NCBI GenBank assembly: GCA_001657395.1
Contig: LYSY01000001.1
Location: 124,001 to 188,000 of the forward strand
Origin: Rhodospirillales bacterium BBD 1991-14
GTDB taxonomy: Bacteria; Pseudomonadota; Alphaproteobacteria; Kiloniellales; Kiloniellaceae
Direction: 5' to 3'
DNA length: 64,000 bases
Shown here one piece after another: positions 18,761 through 26,871 of this stretch. The translations under genes were made by a program, and so were the position numbers. The notes under the pieces were generated by a model. That model was not told the DNA's origin. It saw nothing but the letters and a program-made list of their open reading frames with translations, and ran no database searches. Within the stretch, counting starts at the first letter, position 1, and the number at the start of each line of letters is the position of its first letter.

Positions 18761-18864
18761 CGCCGCGTCCGGCGGCAACTTCGCCCGCACCAGGGCTCGG
18801 CGGCAGGGAGTATCCGATACCAACGGGGTGACGCGAAACCCCTTAGCAGCAGGTGGGGAGTGCA

Positions 18865-20523
18865 ATGGCCAAGCAAAGCGACCTGACACGACCGCCGGAT
18901 CTCACCCATGAGCGGCGCACCGGGCCCTTCCGGACCCAGCGGCCGATCTACCGCGATCTTCTGCCGCCCTGCAACGACGCCTGTCCGGCCGGCGAGAACA
19001 TCCAAGCCTGGCTGGATGCCGCCCAGGCGGGCCGTTTCGAGGAAGCCTGGCGCATTCTGACGCGCGACAATCCCATGCCCGCCGTGCATGGGCGTGTCTG
19101 CTATCACCCCTGCGAGGACGCCTGCAACCGGCGTTACCTCGATCAGCCGGTCAGCATCCATGCCGTCGAGCGCTTTCTCGGCGATCTGGCCCTGGAATCC
19201 GGCTGGGCTTTCGAGCCCGCTCCGCCGAGCGGCAAGCGGGTCCTGGTGATCGGCGCCGGGCCCAGCGGGCTCTCCGCCGCCTATCATCTGGCGCGCCTGG
19301 GCCATGAGGTGGAGATCCACGAGGCCGGGCCGGTGGCGGGTGGCATGATGCATTTCGGAATTCCCGCCTACCGGTTGCCGCGTGACATCCTGGAGGGCGA
19401 GGTGGCGCGGATTGCCGCCATGGGCGTGAACATGGTCTTCGACCACAAGGTGGAAGACCTGCTGGCCGAGCAGGAGGCCGGCGGCTTCGATGCCATGTTC
19501 GTCGCCGTCGGCGCCCATCTCAGCCGCCGCACGGAGATTCCCGCCCGCGATGCCGGGGGCATCCTGGATGCCGTCAGTTTCCTGCGTGGTGTCGATTCCG
19601 GCGCGCCGCCTCAGATCGGCCGTCGGGTCGCCGTCTACGGCGGTGGCAACACGGCGATGGATGCCGCCCGCACCGCCAAGCGTCTGGGCGCGACGGAGGC
19701 CCTGATCATTTACCGGCGCGACCGCGAGCACATGCCGGCGCATGACTTTGAAGCCCAGGACGCCCTGGAGGAGGGGGTCAAGATCCACTGGCTGCGGACG
19801 ATCAAGGCCATCGACCGCACACGCTTCACCGTCGAGCGCATGGAGATCGGTTCCGACGGCCGGCCGCGCGCGACGGGGGAGTTCGAGACCCTGGAGGCCG
19901 ACAGCCTGATCCTCGCGCTGGGGCAGGAGAGCGACACCGCTTTCATGCGGGGGATTCCCGGGGTCGAGTTCCAGGACGACGGAACCGTGCTGGTCTCCGA
20001 GAGTATGATGACCGGCTATCCCGGTCTCTTTGCCGGCGGGGACATGGTGCCGGCGGAGCGCACCGTCACAGCAGCGGTGGGCCATGGCAAGAAGGCGGCG
20101 CGCAACATCGATGCCTGGCTGCGCGGCGGTGTCTACGAAAGGCCGGCGAAGAACCCCCTGGCGGGTTACGAGAAGCTGCATGTCTGGTACTCCACCGACG
20201 CACCGCAGCAGGCCCAGGCCCATCTGGAGGCGGAAACCCGCGCCGAGTCCTTCGAAGAAGTCGTCAAGGGCCTCAGCGAGATGGAGGCGCGCTACGAATC
20301 GCGGCGGTGCCTTTCCTGTGGCAACTGCTACGAGTGTGACGGCTGCTATGGCGCCTGCCCGGAGAGCGCCATCGTCAAACTGGGGCGGGGCAAGGGCTAT
20401 GAGGTCAAGGACGCGCTCTGCACCGGATGCGCCGTCTGCTACGAGCAGTGCCCCTGCCATGCCATCGAGATGATTCCCGAGGCGGAAACGGCCCAGGACA
20501 AGGTGACCGTCCTGGTCCGCTGA
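18865..20523 (+). CDS. GltD-like NAD(P)/FAD oxidoreductase fused to a C-terminal ferredoxin domain
   Basis: 552 residues. An N-terminal GltD-type cysteine region (CNDACPAGENIQ and CYHPCEDACNRRYL) is followed by an FAD motif VLVIGAGPSGLSAAYH near 128 and an NAD(P) motif VAVYGGGNTAMDAA near 257. The C-terminal two-cluster ferredoxin carries CLSCGNCYECDGCYGAC and CTGCAVCYEQC. It probably moves electrons between NAD(P)H and ferredoxin. The gene is 27 bases before nifJ, which suggests it serves as electron acceptor or donor for that enzyme. ATG 18865 is chosen over an in-frame GTG at 18853 because GGGGAG lies 4 bases upstream. Confidence 0.85.
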   Translation: MAKQSDLTRPPDLTHERRTGPFRTQRPIYRDLLPPCNDACPAGENIQAWLDAAQAGRFEEAWRILTRDNPMPAVHGRVCYHPCEDACNRRYLDQPVSIHAVERFLGDLALESGWAFEPAPPSGKRVLVIGAGPSGLSAAYHLARLGHEVEIHEAGPVAGGMMHFGIPAYRLPRDILEGEVARIAAMGVNMVFDHKVEDLLAEQEAGGFDAMFVAVGAHLSRRTEIPARDAGGILDAVSFLRGVDSGAPPQIGRRVAVYGGGNTAMDAARTAKRLGATEALIIYRRDREHMPAHDFEAQDALEEGVKIHWLRTIKAIDRTRFTVERMEIGSDGRPRATGEFETLEADSLILALGQESDTAFMRGIPGVEFQDDGTVLVSESMMTGYPGLFAGGDMVPAERTVTAAVGHGKKAARNIDAWLRGGVYERPAKNPLAGYEKLHVWYSTDAPQQAQAHLEAETRAESFEEVVKGLSEMEARYESRRCLSCGNCYECDGCYGACPESAIVKLGRGKGYEVKDALCTGCAVCYEQCPCHAIEMIPEAETAQDKVTVLVR

Positions 20524-20550
20524 CCACAGCGCGACAACATCGGAAGAGCA

Positions 20551-23500
20551 ATGCCGAACGATATGCCAGCACAGGAAGGCCTGACGCGCGCTGCGGTGCC
20601 GCCGGCGCATGAGGTCGCGACCATCGACGGGAACGAGGCGGTTGCTTCCGTCGCCTACCGGGTGAACGAGGTCTGCGCCATCTATCCGATCACGCCGTCC
20701 TCGCCGATGGCGGAACTGGCCGACCAGTGGTCCAACGAAGGCCGGCCGAACATCTGGGGCAACGTGCCCGACATTGCGGAGATGCAGAGCGAGGGCGGCG
20801 CGGCCGGGGCCCTGCACGGCGCACTTCAGACCGGTGCCCTGACCACCACGTTTACGGCCTCCCAGGGCCTGCTCCTGATGATTCCCAACATGTACAAAAT
20901 CGCCGGCGAACTTACCGCCGCGGTCTTTCATGTTGCGGCGCGCTCACTGGCTGCGCAGGCGCTCTCGATCTTCGGCGACCACTCCGACGTCATGGCGGCG
21001 CGCACCACCGGCTTTGCGCTGCTTGCATCCGCCTCAGTGCAGGAAGCCCACGACATGGCGCTGGTGACCCAGGCGGTGAGCCTGAAGGCGCGCGTGCCCT
21101 TCCTGCATTTCTTCGACGGTTTTCGCACCTCGCACGAGGTGAACCAGGTGACGCTGCTCACCGACGACGAGATCCGGGCGATGATCGACGATAGCCTGGT
21201 GCGCGCCCATCGCGCCCGCTCCCTGGACCCTGATGCGCCGTTGATCCGCGGCACGGCCCAGAACCCGGACGTCTACTTCCAGGCGCGGGAGACGGTGAAC
21301 CCGTTCTACGCCGGCGTGCCGGCTGTGGTCGAAGAAGCCCTCTATCGCTTTGCGGAGCTCACGGGCCGGCGCTACGGCCTCTTCGAGTATCACGGTGCCG
21401 AGGACGCCGAGCGGGTCATCGTCATCATGGGTTCGGGCGCCGAGACCGCCGCTGAGACCGCCGCCCGGCTTGCCGCAGAGGGCGAAAAGGTCGGGGTCGT
21501 CCAGGTGCGCCTCTACCGGCCGTTCTCCGCGGCACATCTGCTGGCCGCCCTGCCGGCGACCGTCAAGGCCGTCGCAACGCTGGACCGCACCAAGGAACCG
21601 GGGGCGCCGGGCGAGCCGCTCTATCAGGACGTGCTCACCAGCCTGGCCGAAGCGGCTGGTGGTGGGGAGCTCCCGATGGCGGCCATGCCGCGGGTCATCG
21701 GCGGACGCTACGGGCTCTCCTCGAAAGAGTTCACGCCAGCGATGGTGAAGGCGGTCTTCGACGAACTTGCGTCTGCGGAACCCAAGAACCACTTCACCGT
21801 CGGCATCAACGACGACGTCACCCACAGCAGCCTGGACTACGACCCCGCATTTACCATCGAGCCGGAGGCGAACCATCAGGCCATGTTCTTCGGCCTCGGC
21901 GCCGACGGCACCGTGGGCGCGAACAAGAACACCATCAAGATCATCGGCGACGAACCGGGCGTCCATGCCCAGGGCTATTTTGTCTACGACTCAAAGAAGT
22001 CCGGGTCGCAGACGGTCTCTCATCTGCGCTTCGGTCCGGAGCCGATCCATGCACCCTACCTCGTGCAATCCGCCAGGTTTGTCGCCTGCCACCAGTTTCA
22101 CTTCGTCGAGACAGTGGATCTTCTGGCGCGCGCCGCCCCGGGTGCGGTTTTCCTGCTCAACAGTCCCTATGGACCGGAAGAGGTCTGGAACCACCTGCCA
22201 CGCCGCCTTCAGGAGCAGATCCTCGAGAAGTCCATCAACCTGCATGTGATCGACGCATACAAGGTCGCCCGCGAAGCGGGCCTCGGCCGGCGCATCAACA
22301 CCATCATGCAGACCTGCTACTTCGCGCTGGCCGATGTCATCCCCTCAGAGCGGGCGATTGCCAGGATCAAGGAAGCCATCCAGAAGTCCTATGCCAAGAA
22401 GGGGCGTGAGGTCATCCGGCAGAACTATGCCGCCGTAGACGAGGCCCTGTCGCACCTTTATCCCGTCACGCTGCCTGCGGCGGCGGCTTCCGGCCGGGAG
22501 ACCCCGCCCATCGTGCCGCCGGAGGCGCCGGACTTCGTCCAGCAGGTGACGGCGGCCATGATGGCGGGCAGGGGCGACGATCTGCCGGTCAGCGCCATGC
22601 CGGTCGACGGCTCCTATCCCACCGGCACCGCGGCCTGGGAGCGGCGCAACCTTTCCCAGTTCATACCGGAGTGGGAACCGGAGATCTGCATCCAGTGCGG
22701 CAACTGCAGTTTCGTCTGTCCGCACAGCGTGATCCGCGCCAAGTTCTACCAGGAACCTCTGCTGGAGGCCGCGCCCGAAGGCTTCAAATCGGCGATGATC
22801 GACGCGCGCGGCTTTCCGGAGACGCGCTACAGCCTGCAGATCTATCCCGACGCCTGCACCGGCTGCGCGCTTTGCGTTGAGGTCTGCCCCGCCAAGAGCG
22901 CCACCGAGACCGGCGTGAAGGCGATCAACATGAAGGCGAAAGACCCGATTCTGGCGCGGGAGCGGGAGAACCTGGCGTTCTTCGAAACGCTGCCGGTCAA
23001 CGACCGCGCCCGGGTCGAGTTCTCCACGGTGCGCGGTGCCCAGTTCCTGGAACCGCTCTTCGAATTCTCCGGCGCCTGCGCCGGGTGCGGGGAGACGCCC
23101 TACCTGAAGCTTCTGTCGCAGCTCTTCGGCGACCGTCTTGTCGTTGCCAACGCCACCGGCTGTTCCTCCATCTACGGCGGCAACCTGCCCACGACGCCGT
23201 GGTCCAAGAATGCCGAGGGCTGCGGGCCGGCGTGGTCCAACTCGCTGTTCGAGGACAATGCCGAGTTCGGCTTCGGGTTCCGCCTGGCCGCCGACAAGCA
23301 CCTGGATCTCGCAAGGGCGCTGCTCGGGAACCTGCGTGACAGGGTGGAACCGGATCTGGCCGATGCGATCCTCAAGGCGCCGCAGCATACGGAGTCGGAG
23401 ATCCGCGCCCAGCGCGCTCGCGTCACCATCCTCAAGGAACGGCTGCATGATCTGAACAGCGAGGCGGCCCGTGACTTGCTCTCCGTCGCCAACCACCTGG

Positions 23501-24165
23501 TCCGCCGCAGCATCTGGATCGTCGGCGGCGATGGCTGGGCTTACGACATCGGCTCCGCCGGCCTCGACCATGTGCTGGCCAGCGGACGCAACGTCAACGT
23601 CCTTGTGATGGACACCGAAGTCTATTCCAACACCGGCGGCCAGATGTCCAAGGCGACCCCCATCGGGGCGACGGCGAAGTTCGCCGCCGGCGGCAAGGCG
23701 GTGGGCAAGAAGGACCTGGCGCTGCAGGCCATCTCCTACGGCAATGTCTACGTGGCGCGGATAGCCATGGGCGCCAATCCGCAGCAGACCCTCCTGGCCC
23801 TGCGTGAGGCGGAGGTCTACGAGGGGCCGTCGCTGATTCTCGCCTACAGCCACTGCATCGCCCATGGCATCAACATGCAGAAGGGGCTGGAGCAGCAGCA
23901 TCTGGCCGTCCAGAGCGGCTATTGGCCGCTGCTGCGCTACAACCCGGCGGTTCGTCAGTCCGGCGAGAATCCCTTCGTTCTGGACTCCCAGAGGCCGAAG
24001 ATCCGCGTGAAGGATTACGCCTACAACGAGCTGCGCTATCGCATGCTGAGCCACGCCAACCCCGAGGTGGCCGAAGCCCTGATGACCAAGGCGCAGGAAG
24101 CCGTTGAACGCAAGTGGAGTGTCTATGAGGAAATGGCGCTGGGTGGCACCGATGCGCGCGGCTGA
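20551..24165 (+). CDS. nifJ: Pyruvate:ferredoxin (flavodoxin) oxidoreductase, single-chain
   Basis: 1204 residues, the full single-chain length. Domain order: pyruvate-binding N-terminus (NEAVASVAYRVNEVCAIYPITPSS), transketolase-C-like domain, central two-cluster ferredoxin (CIQCGNCSFVC near residue 713; CTGCALCVEVC near 769) and a C-terminal ThDP domain with CAGCGETPYLKLL, GDGWAYDIG and EVYSNTGGQMSKATP. It converts pyruvate and CoA to acetyl-CoA and CO2 while reducing ferredoxin or flavodoxin, or the reverse. No nitrogenase genes lie in the window, so the symbol reflects family only. The neighbours are an iron-sulfur flavoprotein and a DHOD-like protein. Confidence 0.95.
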   Translation: MPNDMPAQEGLTRAAVPPAHEVATIDGNEAVASVAYRVNEVCAIYPITPSSPMAELADQWSNEGRPNIWGNVPDIAEMQSEGGAAGALHGALQTGALTTTFTASQGLLLMIPNMYKIAGELTAAVFHVAARSLAAQALSIFGDHSDVMAARTTGFALLASASVQEAHDMALVTQAVSLKARVPFLHFFDGFRTSHEVNQVTLLTDDEIRAMIDDSLVRAHRARSLDPDAPLIRGTAQNPDVYFQARETVNPFYAGVPAVVEEALYRFAELTGRRYGLFEYHGAEDAERVIVIMGSGAETAAETAARLAAEGEKVGVVQVRLYRPFSAAHLLAALPATVKAVATLDRTKEPGAPGEPLYQDVLTSLAEAAGGGELPMAAMPRVIGGRYGLSSKEFTPAMVKAVFDELASAEPKNHFTVGINDDVTHSSLDYDPAFTIEPEANHQAMFFGLGADGTVGANKNTIKIIGDEPGVHAQGYFVYDSKKSGSQTVSHLRFGPEPIHAPYLVQSARFVACHQFHFVETVDLLARAAPGAVFLLNSPYGPEEVWNHLPRRLQEQILEKSINLHVIDAYKVAREAGLGRRINTIMQTCYFALADVIPSERAIARIKEAIQKSYAKKGREVIRQNYAAVDEALSHLYPVTLPAAAASGRETPPIVPPEAPDFVQQVTAAMMAGRGDDLPVSAMPVDGSYPTGTAAWERRNLSQFIPEWEPEICIQCGNCSFVCPHSVIRAKFYQEPLLEAAPEGFKSAMIDARGFPETRYSLQIYPDACTGCALCVEVCPAKSATETGVKAINMKAKDPILARERENLAFFETLPVNDRARVEFSTVRGAQFLEPLFEFSGACAGCGETPYLKLLSQLFGDRLVVANATGCSSIYGGNLPTTPWSKNAEGCGPAWSNSLFEDNAEFGFGFRLAADKHLDLARALLGNLRDRVEPDLADAILKAPQHTESEIRAQRARVTILKERLHDLNSEAARDLLSVANHLVRRSIWIVGGDGWAYDIGSAGLDHVLASGRNVNVLVMDTEVYSNTGGQMSKATPIGATAKFAAGGKAVGKKDLALQAISYGNVYVARIAMGANPQQTLLALREAEVYEGPSLILAYSHCIAHGINMQKGLEQQHLAVQSGYWPLLRYNPAVRQSGENPFVLDSQRPKIRVKDYAYNELRYRMLSHANPEVAEALMTKAQEAVERKWSVYEEMALGGTDARG

Positions 24166-24192
24166 CCGGGAAGCGAGGGAGGAGGCGCAGCC

Positions 24193-25197
24193 ATGGATCT
24201 GACCACCCGCTACATGGGCCTCGGCCTCCGGCACCCTGTCGTTGCCTCGGCTTCGCCGCTGTCCGCCAGCCTGGACGGGATCAAGCGGCTGGAGGACGGT
24301 GGCGCGGCGGCCGTCGTCATGTTCTCGCTCTTTGAAGAGCAGTTGCAGCAGGAGATGGCCTCCGTCGATCACCTCACCGCCGTCGGGGCGGAGAGCTTCG
24401 GGGAGTCGCTCAATTACTTCCCCAGCGTCGACGAATTCCACGTCGGGCCGGACCGCTACCTCGATCTCGTGCGTCGCGGGGCCGAGGCGGTGGACATCCC
24501 GGTGATCGCCAGCCTCAACTGTGTGACCGCCGAAGGCTGGGGGGACTACGCCGCCCTCCTGGCAGAGACCGGCGCCAGCGCGCTGGAACTGAACGTCTAC
24601 TTCCTGCCGGGCGACCCGGAGATGAGCGGTGCGGCCGTCGAGGAGCAGTATCTGGAGGCGCTGAGCGCGGCCAAGGCGGCCTGTTCCCTGCCGGTGGCGC
24701 TCAAGCTCAGCCCCTACTTCAGCGCCATGGCGCATGTGGCCAGGCGGTTCGAGTCTGCCGGTGCCGATGCCCTTGTCCTTTTCAATCGCTTCTACCAGCC
24801 GGATTTCGATCTGGAGGAGCTTGCCGTTGCCCCGGACCTGCAGCTCAGCAGCGCAGGCGAGATCCGGCTGCCGCTGCGCTGGATTGCCATGCTTTATGGG
24901 CGAATTGGCGTCTCTCTCGCGGCGACGACGGGCGTGGAGGGGCCGCGGGAAGTGATCAAGTACCTGCTCGCGGGGGCCGATGCGGTGATGACCACCTCTG
25001 CGCTGCTGCGCAACGGCCCGGCCTACTGCCAGTCCCTGGTAGATGGTCTCGGTGAATGGATGGACCGGCGCGGCTTTGACAGCGTCGCCCAGATGCAGGG
25101 GGTCTTGAGCCAGAAAAAGGTGGCCGATCCCACCGCCTACGCGCGCGCCAACTATCTGCGCATCCTGGAGAGCTGGAAGAACCCTTATACGCTCTGA
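24193..25197 (+). CDS. Dihydroorotate dehydrogenase-like flavoprotein of the nifJ operon
   Basis: 334 residues with a TIM-barrel FMN-binding fold of the PyrD superfamily: NPVV-type start (GLRHPVVASASPLS), IASLNCVTAEGW, LELNVYFLP, LKLSPYF and a C-terminal phosphate-binding GADAVMTTSALLR. It is not expected to be the pyrimidine enzyme because it sits in a nifJ operon and lacks a pyrimidine context. A frequent partner of NifJ, its true substrate is unknown to me. GGGAGG precedes the ATG and the gap from nifJ is 27 bases. Confidence 0.78.
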   Translation: MDLTTRYMGLGLRHPVVASASPLSASLDGIKRLEDGGAAAVVMFSLFEEQLQQEMASVDHLTAVGAESFGESLNYFPSVDEFHVGPDRYLDLVRRGAEAVDIPVIASLNCVTAEGWGDYAALLAETGASALELNVYFLPGDPEMSGAAVEEQYLEALSAAKAACSLPVALKLSPYFSAMAHVARRFESAGADALVLFNRFYQPDFDLEELAVAPDLQLSSAGEIRLPLRWIAMLYGRIGVSLAATTGVEGPREVIKYLLAGADAVMTTSALLRNGPAYCQSLVDGLGEWMDRRGFDSVAQMQGVLSQKKVADPTAYARANYLRILESWKNPYTL

Positions 25198-25239
25198 GGC
25201 CGTGCGCTCGATCGGAATGTGAAGAGGGGAGGGAACGCC

Positions 25240-25503
25240 GTGGATACCAGCGAAAGCAGGGTCCTGCTGGTGAAGGAGACCGTGGAATACACCGATGTGG
25301 ACGGGAGTAGCCGTTCCATCGCCCCCGGCAGGCATCGCATCACCGCCGTCTGGGCGACGGGCGTGCCCACCGGTGAGACCGAGTTGGAGTGCTGGATCGT
25401 CGCCGAAGCCGGCGGCGAGACAAGGCACGATGTCGATGCCGAGACGGTCAAAGGCTGGCAGGAAAGCCGGGCCATCGAGATCGGCGAGATTGCTGCCGAT
25501 TGA
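25240..25503 (+). CDS. Small protein of unknown function, end of the nifJ operon
   Basis: 87 residues, acidic, with a beta-strand-rich pattern (RVLLVKETVEYTD, HRITAVWATG, ELECWIVAEAGG). It has no cysteines apart from one, no membrane segment and no motif that I recognise. GTG 25240 is preferred because GAGGGGAGGG lies 7 bases upstream; an in-frame GTG at 25219 lies before that site. It is 42 bases downstream of the DHOD-like gene, so it is likely co-transcribed. Confidence 0.6.
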   Translation: MDTSESRVLLVKETVEYTDVDGSSRSIAPGRHRITAVWATGVPTGETELECWIVAEAGGETRHDVDAETVKGWQESRAIEIGEIAAD

Positions 25504-25516
25504 CTGGCAATGGCCC

Positions 25517-26728
25517 CTAAGGCACCTGCATGAAGGGCATGCCGAGGAAGGTCTTGATCACCAGGGCGTTGACGATGTCCAGGAAGAAGGCGCCGACCAG
25601 CGGAATGACCAGGAACGCCTTGGGTGACGGCCCGTACTTCGCGGTGACCGCGTTCATGTTCGCGATGCCGACCGGCGTCGCCCCCATGCCGAGACCCGCG
25701 AAGCCGGAGACGATGACCGCAGCATCGTAGTCCCGGCCCATAAGCCGAAACACGATCCAGGCAGCGAAGAGAGAAATCAGCGTCATCTGCGCGAAAAGCA
25801 CCAGAAGGATCTGGCCGACGGCCTCGGTCAGCACCCAGAGCTGCATGCTCATCAGGCTGATCGCCAGAAAGAGCTGCAGGCTGATCTCCGCCGCCTGTTC
25901 ACGGGCCACCGGGTCAAGGCGAAAACCCAGCGGCTCGGAGAGATTGGCGATGACGATGCCGACCATCATCGCCGTCAGAAACCCGGGCAGGGTAACGCCC
26001 TGGGAAAACAGGAACTGATTGACGAGATCGCCGGCCTCGACGCAGAGCGCGAGAGCCAGAAGCGTGCCCAGGGAGGCCGAGAGCGGCGGCAGGTGGTTCT
26101 TCGGCTGGGGAGCCGCGGGCTTGGAACCGGCGGCCGGGTCTTCGCCCGCGTGACCATTCTGAATCTGGTTCCGGTCGATCAGGCGCTCGGCCAGCGGCCC
26201 GCCGATCATTCCGCCGGCAATGAGGCCGAAGGTGGCGAAAGCGATCCCGATTTCCGCGGCGGCGACGAGGCCCGCCTCTTCCGCGACCTGACCCCACGCA
26301 ATCGCCGTGCCGTGCCCGCCGGCCAGGGATACGCTGCCGCCGAAGAGCCCGTAGCCGGGGTGGACGCCGAAGGCCATGGCGAGCAGCACCCCGGTGGAGT
26401 TCTGTAGGATCAGAAGGACAGCGGCGGCAGCGACGAGGATGGCCAACGCCTTGCCGCCCTCCTTTAGAAGGGCGAGCTTTGCCGAGAGGCCGATGGTGGA
26501 AAAGAAGAGCAGCAGCAGGAGGTCGCGCAACTCCGTATCGAATTCGACCGTTATGTCGAAGACGTAGTAGATGGCCATGATGACCAGGCTGCACAGCAGC
26601 CCGCCTGTGACTGCGACAGGAATGCTGTAGCGTCGGAGGAAAGCGACCCTCAACGTGATGAAGCTGCCCAGGAACCAGACGACGACCGCGATAACGACGA
26701 CGCTCGCGCCCGAGATTGTGTGGACCAT
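25517..26728 (-). CDS. gltS: Sodium/glutamate symporter GltS
   Basis: 403 residues with about 10-12 membrane segments arranged in two halves. Family landmarks include the GGLL and GGHGTAIAWG motifs and the re-entrant glycine-rich loops (GLGMGATPVGIANM in the second half). It imports glutamate with sodium across the cytoplasmic membrane. A hydrophilic linker (about 205-225) separates the halves. It is convergent with the nifJ operon, with only 13 bases between stops. Confidence 0.9.
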   Translation of the reverse strand: MVHTISGASVVVIAVVVWFLGSFITLRVAFLRRYSIPVAVTGGLLCSLVIMAIYYVFDITVEFDTELRDLLLLLFFSTIGLSAKLALLKEGGKALAILVAAAAVLLILQNSTGVLLAMAFGVHPGYGLFGGSVSLAGGHGTAIAWGQVAEEAGLVAAAEIGIAFATFGLIAGGMIGGPLAERLIDRNQIQNGHAGEDPAAGSKPAAPQPKNHLPPLSASLGTLLALALCVEAGDLVNQFLFSQGVTLPGFLTAMMVGIVIANLSEPLGFRLDPVAREQAAEISLQLFLAISLMSMQLWVLTEAVGQILLVLFAQMTLISLFAAWIVFRLMGRDYDAAVIVSGFAGLGMGATPVGIANMNAVTAKYGPSPKAFLVIPLVGAFFLDIVNALVIKTFLGMPFMQVP

Positions 26729-26871
26729 GACCTTCGCATCCCCCCGCGGCCGGCTGCGCCGGCCCGCTCGGTTCCGGGGCTGCAGCCAAGGTTGCTGGTC
26801 TGGGCTTCATACACGCGATTCTCCCGGCTGGCGAGGCGCCTCCCTGTGACTTTGCGCCCTCAGCGGGCCCC

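Noticed and set aside
20551-24165. Evidence for nitrogen fixation from nifJ
   Set aside because: No nitrogenase or accessory nif genes are present. The single-chain oxidoreductase has general anaerobic roles.
24193-25197. Pyrimidine-biosynthesis pyrD
   Set aside because: It sits in a nifJ operon, and the sequence is only superfamily-level similar.
22345-25428. 1027-residue open frame on the minus strand opposite nifJ
   Set aside because: Antisense shadow of nifJ and the DHOD-like gene, both of which have strong family motifs.
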